33,526 nucleotides of DNA from Mesotaenium endlicherianum. Taxonomy: Eukaryota > Streptophyta > Zygnematophyceae > Zygnematales > Mesotaeniaceae. The position numbers and the translations under genes were made by a program. Under the pieces are notes generated by a model. That model was given only the letters and a program-made list of their open reading frames with translations, was not told the DNA's origin and did no database searches. How positions within the stretch are numbered: position 1 is the stretch's first letter; each line of letters starts with the position of its first letter. The stretch is from the NCBI GenBank assembly GCA_009602735.1, contig WELA01008022.1, forward strand, positions 1 through 33,526, given 5' to 3'. Shown here piece by piece: positions 7,801 to 17,920 of the stretch.

Positions 7801-10266
7801 TTACTTGCTTGTTTTCATATCTCTTGTCAATGCGGCAATTCCTTTTTGAATACTGCCATACTTTTTGGCATATTGCATTACTTTTACTTTTTCCGTTTCT
7901 TCGGTTGTATATGCGAGGTATTCTTCAGGTGATACTTCTGTACGATACACCTTTGAAAGCATACCGCCGAGTGAAACAAAAACCTCTTTATACTTTTTGG
8001 TAGGGTCGTTCGCTTTATTCACTGAAAGAACCAAAGCTTTTTCTTTTTCAGTCAACCCTAATAGCTCCTGTATTTGCTCAAACTTGTTTTGGTACTTACT
8101 TTGGTCTAATAAGATTTTGCAGTCGCTGTTATTGATAATGGCCTGCTTGACTACGGGTGAGCTAATAATGTCTTCCACTTCCTGCGTTACAACAACAGCT
8201 TCTCCAAAGAATTTCCGTACCGTTTTGAATAAATACTTGATGTATTCTGCCATCCCTTCCTTTGCTATTGCTTTCCACGCTTCCTCAATGAGTATCATTT
8301 TTCGAACGCCTTTCAGCTTTCGCATTTTGGAAATAAAAACCTCCATAATGATGATGGTAACAACCGGAAACAGGATAGGATGGTCTTTGATATTGTCTAA
8401 TTCAAAAACGATAAAGCGTTCAGTGAGTAGCTCTAAATTTTCGGTGGCATTTAGCAGGTAATCAAACTCACCATCTTTGTAGTAGGGTCTCAATACATAC
8501 AGGAAATTATTGACATCAAAATCTTTCTCTTTCACGTTATCAGTTGCCAGTTTCTGTACGAACTCATCTCTTAAAAAATCATAGAAACTGTTGAAACAGG
8601 GAAAGATGCTCGTGTTCTTTTCTAACTTTTCGTAGTAAAGCTGCAGGGCATTGGACAGGGCTACATATTCCGAGCGGTTAAATGTTTCATTGTCCTTTTT
8701 CCACAGTGCCAGAAGCAACGTCTTAATGCTTTCCTTTTTCTCTGTATCCAGGCTATCGCCTTCACTGATATAGAAAGGGTTAAAGCGGATAGGGTTCTTT
8801 TCATCATAGGTGAAGTAGTATCCGTTCACCATGTCGCATAATCCTTTGTAACTATGCCCAACGTCCACCAAGACAATATGGGTTCCTTGCTCATAATAGC
8901 TTCTAACCATGTGGTTGGTAAAAAAAGATTTACCACTACCGGAGGGACCCAATATGAATTTATTCCGGTTCGTGCATAACCCTCTTTTCACCGGCTCATC
9001 GCTGATGTCCACATGCACCGGCTTACCTGTTAATCTATCTCCCAAGCGGATGCCTATGGGACTTAAAGAGGAACGGTAGTTTGTTTCAAGGTTCAGAAAG
9101 CAGGTAGCTTGTTCAGCGAACGTATCGAAGGTGTCGTTCATGGGAAAATCAGCTTCGTTGCCGGGAATGCCTGCCCACCATATTTGCGGAGCACCTGCTG
9201 TCTCTTGTTTAGCAGCGGCGTCCATCTGTGCCAAAGCAGAGGAAACAAGGTTCTTTAAATCCTTTAATTCCTCTTTTTTATCCGTCCATACCTGCACATT
9301 AAAATGCGCTTTCACAGGAAGTCTTTGCTGGCTGATGGCTTCATTTAGGAAATCATTGGTTGCATCCCTGGCGATTGAATTTTCCCTTGAATAAGCAGAT
9401 AGCGATTGCAACCGTAACCGTTTACTTTCCAGCTTTTGCAGGGTTTTCTGTGCATCTTCGATAAAAATATACTGGTTGTAAATATGGTTGCACGATAGCA
9501 GTTGTCCTAATGTTGAAGCAAAACCCACACTGAATTTTGTCTTGTCTGTGGAGTACCGGTCAAAGTTTATCCGTGAACCACACAACGCTGGCAAATCCTC
9601 AGCATCACCCAACGTGTAAAGCTGAGAATATTGATCACCGACCTGTAACCCGTTCTCTAATTTTATGTCCTTGAACACGATGCTGTTCTCCTTTTCGCAT
9701 AGGTAGCAGTACCGCTCAATCAACCCCATTTTACGGCTATGGCTTTGTAGTTCGTCACTTTTAAGCCGGCTAAGCTGCACAAAGCCGCTGTCTTCCAAAA
9801 TGCGTTTAAACTGCCCGGCACTGTCAAGGAAGTCCTGTAATAATTGAGGTTTAAGCGTTTGTTCTGGGACGATGGATTTACGAAGCAGGTTCGAGAAAAG
9901 AGAACTGGACAATTTTCTGCCAGTAGGCTTTTTCGTGAGCATGATGTAACAGCTATGATCTAAAAAGGGACGTTCCGTAAAAAACCGTTCGCTGCTTTGT
10001 GTTAAAAAACTAACATCATCTTTGGTGAAGTCGGGTTTATACTTGCTATCTATAAACCAGTCCTGTTTGTGAAATACAGACAACTTCGGCAACACCTTGA
10101 TGGCTTTCACCCATGCCTGATGAAAAGCTTCGTATTCTTGGTCAGATAAGGTGAATATCTCCGGTAACTCTGCACGGAACACAATGGTTATATCACCCTG
10201 TTTGGAAAGGATACAATCATGTTCCACACCAAGAATTGGTAAAATTTCATGCAACTGCTTTTCCAT
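7801..10266 (-). CDS. traG: TraG, VirB4-like conjugation ATPase
   Basis: An 821-residue protein from the ATG at 10266; a GTG two codons upstream (10272) is less likely. The Walker A motif GPSGSGKS lies near residue 442, and Walker B ILIEEAWKA near residue 660, followed by VVVTQEVEDI and INNSDCKILLDQ typical of VirB4/TraG ATPases. The N-terminal half (1-400) is the family's partner-binding domain. TraG powers assembly of and transfer through the mating channel at the inner membrane. Neighbours are traF (40 bp upstream) and traI. The length equals that of typical Bacteroidetes TraG. In this nomenclature it is the VirB4 homologue, not the VirD4 coupling protein. Confidence 0.95.
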   Translation of the reverse strand: MEKQLHEILPILGVEHDCILSKQGDITIVFRAELPEIFTLSDQEYEAFHQAWVKAIKVLPKLSVFHKQDWFIDSKYKPDFTKDDVSFLTQSSERFFTERPFLDHSCYIMLTKKPTGRKLSSSLFSNLLRKSIVPEQTLKPQLLQDFLDSAGQFKRILEDSGFVQLSRLKSDELQSHSRKMGLIERYCYLCEKENSIVFKDIKLENGLQVGDQYSQLYTLGDAEDLPALCGSRINFDRYSTDKTKFSVGFASTLGQLLSCNHIYNQYIFIEDAQKTLQKLESKRLRLQSLSAYSRENSIARDATNDFLNEAISQQRLPVKAHFNVQVWTDKKEELKDLKNLVSSALAQMDAAAKQETAGAPQIWWAGIPGNEADFPMNDTFDTFAEQATCFLNLETNYRSSLSPIGIRLGDRLTGKPVHVDISDEPVKRGLCTNRNKFILGPSGSGKSFFTNHMVRSYYEQGTHIVLVDVGHSYKGLCDMVNGYYFTYDEKNPIRFNPFYISEGDSLDTEKKESIKTLLLALWKKDNETFNRSEYVALSNALQLYYEKLEKNTSIFPCFNSFYDFLRDEFVQKLATDNVKEKDFDVNNFLYVLRPYYKDGEFDYLLNATENLELLTERFIVFELDNIKDHPILFPVVTIIIMEVFISKMRKLKGVRKMILIEEAWKAIAKEGMAEYIKYLFKTVRKFFGEAVVVTQEVEDIISSPVVKQAIINNSDCKILLDQSKYQNKFEQIQELLGLTEKEKALVLSVNKANDPTKKYKEVFVSLGGMLSKVYRTEVSPEEYLAYTTEETEKVKVMQYAKKYGSIQKGIAALTRDMKTSK

Positions 10267-10306
10267 ACTCACTGATTTACCTTTTAATAATTTCCTCTTT
10301 GTTGCT

Positions 10307-10624
10307 TTATTTTCTATGCAGGAAAGCGGACCTGCTTTTAGATTTAATTACTTTGGGAATACTTCGCTTTGCCAGCTTTTTCATCATTCCGTATTCGCCG
10401 TAGGTGTTGCTTAATGCATAGATTTTTATGGTTAGTATAGTTCCGAGGATTAGTATAATGCCAATGCACACAAACGAGTTTATACCAATAATGTACAGAA
10501 TGGCGAACAAGATGAGTAAGGCAATTACACCCCCACCGAAATACCAGATATACTGTGCCTTTAAACCTTTGAATTCAATGCTTTTGTTAATGCCTTTATT
10601 GATTGAATAAACACTGTTGCTCAT
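10307..10624 (-). CDS. traF: TraF (DUF4133), VirB3-like membrane protein
   Basis: A 105-residue protein with the DUF4133 pattern: N-terminal INKGINKSIEFKGLKAQYIWY, two adjacent membrane segments (about residues 29-48 and 50-70) and a basic tail. The family is called TraF in CTnDOT-type elements and corresponds to the small VirB3-like partner of the TraG ATPase. It is followed by traG as usual. What is unusual is upstream: traE should lie directly before it, but a methylase/helicase gene and a small gene intervene. The ATG at 10624 is 12 bp from the upstream stop. Confidence 0.9.
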   Translation of the reverse strand: MSNSVYSINKGINKSIEFKGLKAQYIWYFGGGVIALLILFAILYIIGINSFVCIGIILILGTILTIKIYALSNTYGEYGMMKKLAKRSIPKVIKSKSRSAFLHRK

Positions 10625-10636
10625 AGCTTCTTTATT

Positions 10637-13600
10637 TTAAAGTTTAAATCTATTACTGCGTTTTATGTATGTCTGCTCCATTTGATTTTCCCCGTAATGC
10701 TCTTTACCATTTACTGCAGCTCCGTTCACTTTTGCCATCGCTACTTGCAGCGGTGTAGCCCCTTTGGGCATCATTTGTATGATCGGCGTTTCTTTAGGTA
10801 AAGTATTTTCCTGCTGTGGCTTATTCGTGTCCGGCAAGCTATTTTGCTTCATTTGGTTTTCCTGTATTTTGATAGCTATCTCTCTTTCCATTTTCGATAA
10901 TTCGCTTTTCATCTGTACGAGTTGAGTTTCCTTCTCGAAGAGTTTAGTAGCCAGGGCTGCCACCATCGGAATATTTTTTTCCAATTCGTTCAAGTGGTTC
11001 TGGTATTTTTCTTTCAATGCTTCTACACGGTCAATGGCATTAAGAAAGTAACGTGCAGCAAGCTTTGGATTATCGGTATTAGGATGCCCGTTGTTATAGG
11101 TGTATTTAATACCGCTTTCGGCACGTTCTGCGTACAGCGTATTATAGTATCTATATCCAAACCCATCTTTTTCTTCAACAGCTTCCCGTTGCTGACGGAT
11201 ATACAAATCAAATTCGTACAGGCTGCCAATCTTTGCCTCATCCGTTGGCTTCCAGTTTTGATAGAGCTTTATTAGGTGTTTGCCAATGGCTTCGGGATCG
11301 GCTGTGTTGATGCCTGTAAGCTGGACAGGATTTTCTTTTATGCCTTCTTTGTCGTAGCGCAGGTTGTCTTTATAAACCTTACCGTCTGCAGTTAGCTTTT
11401 GCAATGTTTCTATGGTGCTTTCTTTTTCATGATGAAGATTTTCCAGTTGAAACTTGGAACGGGATACTTCACGGTAATGAGCAGTTTTCAGGCTTTCCAT
11501 CACCGCCACTTTCTTTTCCAGTTTTGATTTTTCCAGCAGCGAAGTATCACCCGAAAGAATAGCGATGTATTCAGAAAAATTCATCCCGCTTTTCTCATCT
11601 ATAACTCCTTCATCAATGGTGCGGATGTTTAGTTCACAATTCTTCATCTGGCTGATGAAGGTTTGCTTGTTTTTGAGCAGGTTGAACTTGTAATTATCCA
11701 ATGATTGTTCTACGGCATAGATGAAGTTTTGCACCTTGTTGTCATAGTAATCCCTTGCTATGACATTACCCTGCCTTGCACCTCGTCCGTTGCGCTGTTC
11801 CAGTTCGGCAGGCTTCCAGGGAATATCCAAGTGGTGCATGGCAATCACACGGTGCTGTACGTTTAAACCCGTACCTGCTTTCTCCGTACTGCCAATCAGT
11901 ATTCTGATTTGCCCGCTGTTCATTTTGCGGAACAGTTCCGGCTTTTGTTTGTCTGTCCAGTCATGAATGAAAGTGATTTCGTGTGCCGGTATATTGAAGT
12001 CCCTGATTAGCTTCTCTTTCAGAGCATCATAGATATTGAACTCGTTTGGCTTAGGTGTGCCAATATCACTAAAGACGATTTGTGTTCCTTTGTGCTCTGC
12101 ACTTTGCCTGTGTAGTTCCGCTACTTTGCGGGTACATACACTTACCTTACTATCCGGATGGTCTGTATAAGTATGGCTGTCTATCAACCGCATATCGGCA
12201 GCCATTTTCTTGGCATAATTGGTGGCAATTAGCATCCTGCCCTTGTCTTCTTCAGCAGTAAGCGGCGCCCTGCCTATAAGAGTGGCATCACCGGTTTTAG
12301 CAAATTGCATCAGCTTTCCAATGAAGGCAGTTTGTTCCGGTGTAGGTTTGATGTTAACGAGAGTTTCATCCAAATTAGGTTTAGCTAAGTTGATATGCTT
12401 TGCTGTTTTATAATCGGTAATCTCATTATAAAACAAAGCCAGTTCCGGTACTTTAATGAAATGGCGAAAACGTTCTTTGGCAATGATTTCGTTGGTAACG
12501 GAAAATTCAAAGTCCGTTGTCTTTCTTGCAAATACCGCAGCCCAGCCATCAAAGTTTTCAATATGCTGCTTTTCCATTTCCTTAGGACGGAGATATTTAA
12601 ACAGCAAATACATTTCGGTAAGGCTATTAGAAATGGGCGTACCGGATAAGAACGTAACACACAAATCGGCATCAAACTTTTGTTGTAAAGTGCGAACCGC
12701 AAAAAGCATATTGAGTGCTTTTTGGCTGCCTTCCATATTGCCGATGCCGGCAACCCGGTCATGTCTTGTGGTAAAAGTCAGGTTCTTAAACTTGTGAGCT
12801 TCATCTACAAACAAGTGGTCAACACCTAATTCCTTAAAGTTGATGCCTACATCCTTCTTTTGCTCGATGTCATTGATGATTGTCTTTAACTTTCCCTGTA
12901 GATTATTCTTTCTTACTTCCAGCCCTTTGAGCATCTTCTTGGATATGTCGCCGCCCAAATCCTTCAGTGTTTCCAAATCACGTTCTACATTATCCAACTC
13001 GTTTTGGAAAATTTGCCGTTGTATCTCTAGTGATTGTGGTATTTTACCAAACTGGTCATGTGTCAAAATGATGCAGTCCCAATTGTTGTTTTTAATTTCA
13101 TGAAACAGGCGCATTCTTTTTTGAGGTGTAAAGTCGTTTTCACCTGGTGCTAAAATTTTCGCATTGGGATAAGCTTTGCGGTACGTTTCGGTAATCTGGT
13201 TGATGTTCGCTTTTAGAGCCAGTATCATTGGCTTGTGTACAATACCCAATCGTTTCATCTCGTGGGCAGAAACAATCATGGTAAGCGTTTTGCCTAATCC
13301 TACTTCGTGATCTATTAAGGCACCACGATTTTGAATAATACGCCATGCTGCATTTTTCTGCGAGCTGTATAAATCCTCAATTCCCAAATTCTTTTTCTCT
13401 AAACCGGGAAAGGTCAGGTGTTCTCCGTTATACTGGCGAAGCACATAGCAATTGAATGTATTGTTATAAAGTGTTTCTAAGTGCTTTTTATCTGCTTGGG
13501 GCAAGTCCTGTAACCAGGTGATAAAGCCGTTACGAATGGTTTCAATTTTCTGGTGGGCAAGTTGTATCGCTTCATTGTCCGGTAAACGAATAGTTTTGTC

Positions 13601-16222
13601 ATCCGGTCCCTTTACTTCATAAGTAAAGAAAGGTGTTGTGTTCTCCAGGGCATGTTCCAGAAGGGCATTTCCATAGGTTGTCCTGCCACTCTTAGGGGTA
13701 ACTGCATATTCTTGTGATACTTTGGCATTATATCCCTGTGTATTGACTTTGAAAGTATCTACCGATTGAAAATAATTAACGCTGGTATTTAGCTCGAACA
13801 GTTCGGAAGCAAAACGATTATAATAAGAAGTAGGTATCCAGCGTTCGCCTAAGTTAAAATCAAGCAGCTCAAAAGGTATTTTTTCCGGTTGAATTTTGGT
13901 AATGGCCTCAAGGCTCTTTTGTATTTGAACATCATCCGGATATACAGACGCTTTTTCTTGCGCAATACGAAGTTTCTCTACTACATTGCCGGATAAATAT
14001 TGGTCAACTGTTTCCCACGCATTTTGTAACGGATTGAGGTAGATATGCCCTTCCAGTTTGGCGATGATTTCTGCTTCGGATAAACCTGTAGCCGCTTCAA
14101 TAAAACGAATTTCAACTTTACCGTTTTCATTCAAACATTGGGCAAGAGCTTCAATAGGATTGTCGGTACGAAATTGTTCATCCTTGTGATGAAGCGACTG
14201 CGTTAATACATCGGCGGGCAAGTAGCGTTCGCCTTCTTTGCGTTCCAAAGAGGAAAGAATGCCAAAGCCAAAGGCGGTATCATTTGCAATTAATTTGCGG
14301 TTGTTAGGATAATTGAGTAATCCATATTGACTAACAAACGTTTCATAGCTATTCCGTAAAGTTTCTCGTAAGCTGGCATACTCCACATTATTTGAAGCTT
14401 CTTTTTGGGATAACTCTAAATAGCCATCTCTGATAGTTATATATTGCTCATAAAATCCCTTATCCCGCTGACCGGAGAAAAAAGGTTGAAAACTTGCCTG
14501 CTTGAATTCAGCATCTGGATGACCAATACTTCCAATTTCACCATTATGGACAACGAGGGTTCCTGCCTTATAGAAAGGTTTCAGATTGGTAAATAGTTCC
14601 GGCTGGTTGCGTTCCAACCCAAAAGCTGCTTGAAGCGCTTTGTCTCCTTCGTAGCTATAGCCATGACCATAATCCTGTAGTTTTAAAGCAAGCCCTCTTA
14701 ATTCATAGCTTATGCCTGCCGCATTCTGCCAGTTTGCCGGGAAAGCAATTTCTTCAACGTTAGAATAAAGTTTATAGACATATTGCTTGGAAGCAAAGGC
14801 TTTAGCAGTAACGAAAACTATGCTTTCGTGTTCAGGTTTTGCAGTAGTCTTAACCATACTGACGATGCGTGCCGTGTCTTTTTGAACCACCTTACTGTCC
14901 AGCTCACTCACGTATGCCATTGCCCGGTTAATACTTTCAGCGGGTGTGCTGTCGAACAAGCCTAACTGCACATTCGCCCTTTGGGTTCTGTCTTCAGGCA
15001 CAGGCAAGAAAGTAAGCTGCTTACGTGCAGTTTCTGTCCCTGCCATAGAAAGGGATAGAGCTTGTTTGAATAAACTTTGATTGAAACGAGCCTCAACACC
15101 TTTCCCGATTGTTTCGGAGAGTTTAGTAGCAATGGCGTTAATGTCTCCATGTTGCCATACGCTTTGGTTGGCATTGCCGTATTGATTTTTACCTGCTTTT
15201 ACTTCATCACCGGCGATAATTTCGGGGTGGCGGTGTATGTATTGATTTAGGTGATAATAGCCAAATTCATTTTCCTGTGCAATCGTAGCAACCAGGTATT
15301 TTTCTTCTATTGATAATGCTTGCTTGCCTTCATTCTTTTGAACAATCAGTAAATGGCTGGGCGCTTCCGTATTGCCGGTATTTTTCATTAGGTTGTCCGG
15401 CATTACGGTGAGAGAAATAAAATCAGCCTTGTTAAACAGGTATTCCCTGGCAATGTGATTAGAAGGGTTGTTTAAAAAACCATCCGTTGTGATGTAGGCA
15501 AGCAACCCACCCTTCGCAATCTTATCCAATCCTTTTGCAAAAAAGTAGTTGTGTATTTTACCGGAAAGCTCTTTGTCGGGTAATGCCCGATCATAAACGG
15601 AGAAGTTTCCAAAGGGAATATTACTGACAATGATATCATACTTGCCGTTATCATTTACCGGAGTTTGTTCAAAACCGGCAATGTGCGTACTTACAGAAAC
15701 ACCTAAGGAACTGTTTAACGCAGCCAGTACCTGACCGGTAAGTATATCTTTTTCAACAGCCGTTATATTTTCAAGGGAAGGGAAGGATTTAACTGCTTCC
15801 GTTATAAAAATGCCCGCACCGCTGCTGGGTTCGTATAGCCTTTTAGGTTCAATGCCGTGCTCTTTTAGTGTTGCGTATAAGGTTTGCGGTACAACTGGCG
15901 GTGTGTAGAAAGCTGTAAGGACACTGTTTTTTATTGAGCCGATTGCTTCTTTATATTGATGGCCTGATAAGTTATTTTGAAGCAGTTCATGCAACTCTAT
16001 TATTTTAGGGTGCAATCGCAGGTCTTCGTCTGTCGCATTTAGTTTAATCCATTCCTCTTTGGCTGCATTAGGGTATAAGATGGCTTTTATCCCACCGAAG
16101 CCGGAATACTTTTGTAAGGCTTCTACCTGTGCTCTGTCCAATGCTTTTTCTTTATCCCATGCCAGTGCAATGCGAATAGCCGCTATGTTATCATTAAGCT
16201 TTTGTAATTGATTATAAGCCAT
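10637..16222 (-). CDS. Giant N6-adenine methylase / SNF2-type helicase fusion
   Basis: An 1861-residue protein. The N-terminal part has the SGFGG motif near residue 42, a SAM-binding motif EPSSGAGIF near 134, and a catalytic-type motif SNIPFG near 201 (NIPF instead of the usual NPPF/Y). After a long middle region come helicase motifs: [10 protein letters not shown] near 973, VDEAHKFKN near 1139, SGTPISNS near 1194, and motif [13 protein letters not shown] near 1480. The C-terminus (about 1600-1800) is coiled-coil rich. The layout resembles large mobile-element methylase-helicases and phage P1 DarB-type anti-restriction proteins. No nuclease motif is seen. Its place between traE and traF ties its expression to transfer. 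An anti-restriction or DNA-processing role is inferred. Confidence 0.9.
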   Translation of the reverse strand: MAYNQLQKLNDNIAAIRIALAWDKEKALDRAQVEALQKYSGFGGIKAILYPNAAKEEWIKLNATDEDLRLHPKIIELHELLQNNLSGHQYKEAIGSIKNSVLTAFYTPPVVPQTLYATLKEHGIEPKRLYEPSSGAGIFITEAVKSFPSLENITAVEKDILTGQVLAALNSSLGVSVSTHIAGFEQTPVNDNGKYDIIVSNIPFGNFSVYDRALPDKELSGKIHNYFFAKGLDKIAKGGLLAYITTDGFLNNPSNHIAREYLFNKADFISLTVMPDNLMKNTGNTEAPSHLLIVQKNEGKQALSIEEKYLVATIAQENEFGYYHLNQYIHRHPEIIAGDEVKAGKNQYGNANQSVWQHGDINAIATKLSETIGKGVEARFNQSLFKQALSLSMAGTETARKQLTFLPVPEDRTQRANVQLGLFDSTPAESINRAMAYVSELDSKVVQKDTARIVSMVKTTAKPEHESIVFVTAKAFASKQYVYKLYSNVEEIAFPANWQNAAGISYELRGLALKLQDYGHGYSYEGDKALQAAFGLERNQPELFTNLKPFYKAGTLVVHNGEIGSIGHPDAEFKQASFQPFFSGQRDKGFYEQYITIRDGYLELSQKEASNNVEYASLRETLRNSYETFVSQYGLLNYPNNRKLIANDTAFGFGILSSLERKEGERYLPADVLTQSLHHKDEQFRTDNPIEALAQCLNENGKVEIRFIEAATGLSEAEIIAKLEGHIYLNPLQNAWETVDQYLSGNVVEKLRIAQEKASVYPDDVQIQKSLEAITKIQPEKIPFELLDFNLGERWIPTSYYNRFASELFELNTSVNYFQSVDTFKVNTQGYNAKVSQEYAVTPKSGRTTYGNALLEHALENTTPFFTYEVKGPDDKTIRLPDNEAIQLAHQKIETIRNGFITWLQDLPQADKKHLETLYNNTFNCYVLRQYNGEHLTFPGLEKKNLGIEDLYSSQKNAAWRIIQNRGALIDHEVGLGKTLTMIVSAHEMKRLGIVHKPMILALKANINQITETYRKAYPNAKILAPGENDFTPQKRMRLFHEIKNNNWDCIILTHDQFGKIPQSLEIQRQIFQNELDNVERDLETLKDLGGDISKKMLKGLEVRKNNLQGKLKTIINDIEQKKDVGINFKELGVDHLFVDEAHKFKNLTFTTRHDRVAGIGNMEGSQKALNMLFAVRTLQQKFDADLCVTFLSGTPISNSLTEMYLLFKYLRPKEMEKQHIENFDGWAAVFARKTTDFEFSVTNEIIAKERFRHFIKVPELALFYNEITDYKTAKHINLAKPNLDETLVNIKPTPEQTAFIGKLMQFAKTGDATLIGRAPLTAEEDKGRMLIATNYAKKMAADMRLIDSHTYTDHPDSKVSVCTRKVAELHRQSAEHKGTQIVFSDIGTPKPNEFNIYDALKEKLIRDFNIPAHEITFIHDWTDKQKPELFRKMNSGQIRILIGSTEKAGTGLNVQHRVIAMHHLDIPWKPAELEQRNGRGARQGNVIARDYYDNKVQNFIYAVEQSLDNYKFNLLKNKQTFISQMKNCELNIRTIDEGVIDEKSGMNFSEYIAILSGDTSLLEKSKLEKKVAVMESLKTAHYREVSRSKFQLENLHHEKESTIETLQKLTADGKVYKDNLRYDKEGIKENPVQLTGINTADPEAIGKHLIKLYQNWKPTDEAKIGSLYEFDLYIRQQREAVEEKDGFGYRYYNTLYAERAESGIKYTYNNGHPNTDNPKLAARYFLNAIDRVEALKEKYQNHLNELEKNIPMVAALATKLFEKETQLVQMKSELSKMEREIAIKIQENQMKQNSLPDTNKPQQENTLPKETPIIQMMPKGATPLQVAMAKVNGAAVNGKEHYGENQMEQTYIKRSNRFKL

Positions 16223-16238
16223 ACTTCACTTTTCACTC

Positions 16239-16676
16239 TCACTGCTTGTTTTCAATATATTCTTTTACGGCACCGATAATGGCATAGCGCAGATACCGGT
16301 TGTTTTCATTTTCAAGGGTAAAACCAAAGGTTTCAAATACTGGTATGCAGCTTTCGATAAGGTTTATCACCTCATAGGTGAGCAATCCACCTTCTTTAAG
16401 CTTGTAATAGACTTGTTCAAATTCTTCTTCTATAATTGAAATCAGGTAATTGAACTTTGATGGGCGTAGCTCTTTTGTGAGTGCATCCATGCATCGTTCT
16501 TCTATGATGTATGCAGGAGTACCAACGGCAAGTAATTCATTCACCAACAGATCAACTCCGGCAATCTTTTCCTTCAAATAGCCACTTACATTACCATCCT
16601 GTTGAAGCGTAATTAGTAAATCAAGATTGTTGTCGGCGATATACTGGTGCAGCTTTGCAATTAATACTTCCTGCAT
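16239..16676 (-). CDS. Small conserved mobile-element protein (DUF1896-like?)
   Basis: From the ATG at 16676 the protein has 145 residues (MQEVLIAKLHQYI...). A TTG at 16712 would add 12 residues but would overlap traE, so I prefer the ATG. It is acidic and helical, with the motifs CMDALTKELRPSKFNYL, EEEFEQVYYKLKEGGLLTYEVINL and a C-terminal LRYAIIGAVKEYIE. Proteins of this pattern accompany large methylase-helicase genes on Bacteroidetes elements, and the family may be DUF1896-related; that label is from memory and unsure. It lies 16 bp before the methylase-helicase and probably works with it. No enzymatic motif is visible. Confidence 0.7.
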   Translation of the reverse strand: MQEVLIAKLHQYIADNNLDLLITLQQDGNVSGYLKEKIAGVDLLVNELLAVGTPAYIIEERCMDALTKELRPSKFNYLISIIEEEFEQVYYKLKEGGLLTYEVINLIESCIPVFETFGFTLENENNRYLRYAIIGAVKEYIENKQ

Positions 16677-16701
16677 AAAAACATAGAAATTTGTTAGGCT
16701 C

Positions 16702-17040
16702 TTAAACGCCAAAGAAAGATTTGATAACGGTAGCCACCACTACAAGAAAGACACAGCTACCAAACCAGGCAGCCGCAACTTTACCAGTGTCCTGATCGCC
16801 TGCATTCCACTTTTGATATACTTTTACTGCTCCAATCAGTCCGACCAAAGCACCTACTGCATACATCAGGTTTGTACCTGCCGCAAAGTAACTTCGCACC
16901 TTAGTGTTGGCTTCGTTGATACCTGCATTACCATCTTGTGCTAATAGGGTAAGATGTACAGAGGTTAAGATTAGCGCCGCACAGATGCTTAACCATTGTT
17001 TTCGGGTAAGACTTTTAAAATTCACTCGCTTCATTTTCAT
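16702..17040 (-). CDS. traE: TraE (DUF4134) conjugation membrane protein
   Basis: A 112-residue protein from the ATG at 17040; an upstream GTG at 17049 is weaker. It has a signal-like N-terminal segment (about residues 17-34, ending LLAQ), then INEANTKVRSYFAAGTNLMYAVGALVGLIGAVKVYQKW, the hallmark of DUF4134/TraE, and a last membrane segment at about 90-110. The small size, signal and two membrane helices resemble VirB2-type pilin subunits, although the equivalence is not proven. It follows a strong hairpin at 17092-17117. It is separated from traF by two non-tra genes, contrary to the usual adjacent E-F-G order. Confidence 0.9.
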   Translation of the reverse strand: MKMKRVNFKSLTRKQWLSICAALILTSVHLTLLAQDGNAGINEANTKVRSYFAAGTNLMYAVGALVGLIGAVKVYQKWNAGDQDTGKVAAAWFGSCVFLVVVATVIKSFFGV

Positions 17041-17091
17041 AATACACACTATTTAAAAGTTGAACGTTTACACTATATAAACTTCCCGAAG

Positions 17092-17117
17092 CCTCTCCGT
17101 CACCACGGACGGAGAGG
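17092..17117. repeat. Perfect 10-bp hairpin upstream of traE
   Basis: The arms CCTCTCCGTC (17092-17101) and GACGGAGAGG (17108-17117) are perfectly complementary around a 6-nt loop, in a GC-rich patch inside AT-rich DNA. On the minus-strand transcript the stem may be extended outward by CTTCC/GGAAG. It has no T-tract after it, so it is not an obvious terminator. It sits between orf154 and traE, 52 bp before the traE start. Two ACACTAT copies (17046-17052 and 17070-17076) follow toward traE. It may stabilise the mRNA or adjust TraE dosage. Confidence 0.7.
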
Positions 17118-17134
17118 GAGGAAGCTGGCCACCA

Positions 17135-17599
17135 CTACGCAACCTCTTTCCATAACATCACTTGCTCTTCAGCACTGAGGTGGATGGAGCCATATTTTTC
17201 ACATTCGGATATAATAAGATTATTTATGGCTACCTGGTATGGTGAGCCTTTCAAATGAGGGTATTCCTTTAAGGTCAATTGCAGTAAGAAGATGAATTCT
17301 TCTCTGTGGTAATTTTTAGAAGAAGCATCTGCAATTGTTTCTTTTAGCTTCGTTGTCAGGTTCTCCACTTCATGGTAAAGACTGTCGGTGTCTGAAACTT
17401 CCGTTTGTTCGGATGTAAATTCAGCGTTTGGCGTTGAGTAGCTCTCGTCATGGGCAAGTTCTACGTCCCGTTTCCCTTTTCGTGCCAAAAGATTTTGTAG
17501 GTCATTGAAATAAAACCGCAGACCTATAAACAGATACCATACTGCTAAAAGGAGGATAACAACAAAAATGTAGGTTGTCCAGGAAATGTTTGTAAACAT
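17135..17599 (-). CDS. Membrane-anchored hypothetical protein, first gene of tra operon
   Basis: A 154-residue protein with one N-terminal membrane segment (about residues 9-28, IFVVILLLAVWYLFIGLRFYF), a polar linker (about 40-75) and a helical C-terminal domain with LLQLTLKEYPHLKGSPYQVAINNLIISECEKYG. I recall similar proteins next to traE in related elements but cannot name a function. It is the first gene after the 411-bp regulatory segment and the likely 5' end of the tra operon. The ATG at 17599 begins right before the membrane segment. Inner-membrane location with a cytoplasmic domain is the likely topology. Confidence 0.75.
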   Translation of the reverse strand: MFTNISWTTYIFVVILLLAVWYLFIGLRFYFNDLQNLLARKGKRDVELAHDESYSTPNAEFTSEQTEVSDTDSLYHEVENLTTKLKETIADASSKNYHREEFIFLLQLTLKEYPHLKGSPYQVAINNLIISECEKYGSIHLSAEEQVMLWKEVA

Positions 17600-17780
17600 A
17601 CGCTTCGCTTTTGCGTTCTCACTAATGATCCGGATAATTAAGTTGTTAATCCGGCTTGTCTGTAATGACTACACAAAAGAACATCAGCACAAATCGCCTA
17701 TCAAGTACAACTTTGATTGTATTTTTTTGTACCCCGTTGTACCCTATTGATAATCAGAAAGAAAAAAAGATACAGAAAAT
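17600..17780 (-). promoter_or_regulatory. Probable tra operon promoter/operator region
   Basis: This segment precedes the first tra operon gene and holds several operator-like repeats: an inverted repeat CCGGAT (17630-17635)/ATCCGG (17649-17654); two copies of TTGTACCC exactly 10 bp apart (17727-17734 and 17737-17744); and GTACAA at 17705-17710 inverted relative to them. A weak Bacteroidetes-like promoter on the minus strand could use TTCTTTTG (complement of 17674-17681) with CTTG 20 bp upstream, but both boxes deviate from TAnnTTTG and TTTG. The regulator binding here is unknown; the hybrid kinase or the 403-residue protein are candidates. Confidence 0.45.
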
Positions 17781-17804
17781 AAAAAAATCCTCATTATTGA
17801 GGAT
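17781..17804 (-). terminator. Intrinsic terminator (minus strand)
   Basis: On the minus strand the sequence forms a 7-bp stem ATCCTCA/TGAGGAT (17787-17793 and 17798-17804) with a 4-nt loop, directly followed by a run of at least six T residues (complement of 17781-17786) and more T-rich DNA. This is a textbook Rho-independent terminator. It ends transcripts coming from the 403-residue gene or from a small RNA within 17805-18010, and insulates the tra promoter region. Confidence 0.8.
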
Positions 17805-17920
17805 GTTACAAGATAAAAAAGGTTCTTATGGTAATGCTTATGTCATGTTTTTGAAACATAGCTTACCCGCTGCAATCAAATTGTTCAACACCTGCAATAG
17901 ACTTGCAGCCGGTAAAGCTA
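17781..17920 (-). ncRNA. Candidate small RNA upstream of the tra operon
   Basis: About 130-140 nt ending in the terminator above. Reading along the minus strand there are three hairpins: CTGCAA/TTGCAG (arms 17903-17908 and 17892-17897), ATGTTT/AAACAT (arms 17854-17859 and 17845-17850) and the terminator stem. A near -7 box TACTTTTA lies just upstream (about 17918-17925) but no good -33 box is seen. There is no ORF with a start codon. CTnDOT encodes a small RNA (RteR) that represses its tra operon, so a similar role is conceivable; there is no demonstrated similarity. The 5' end is a guess. Confidence 0.3.
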
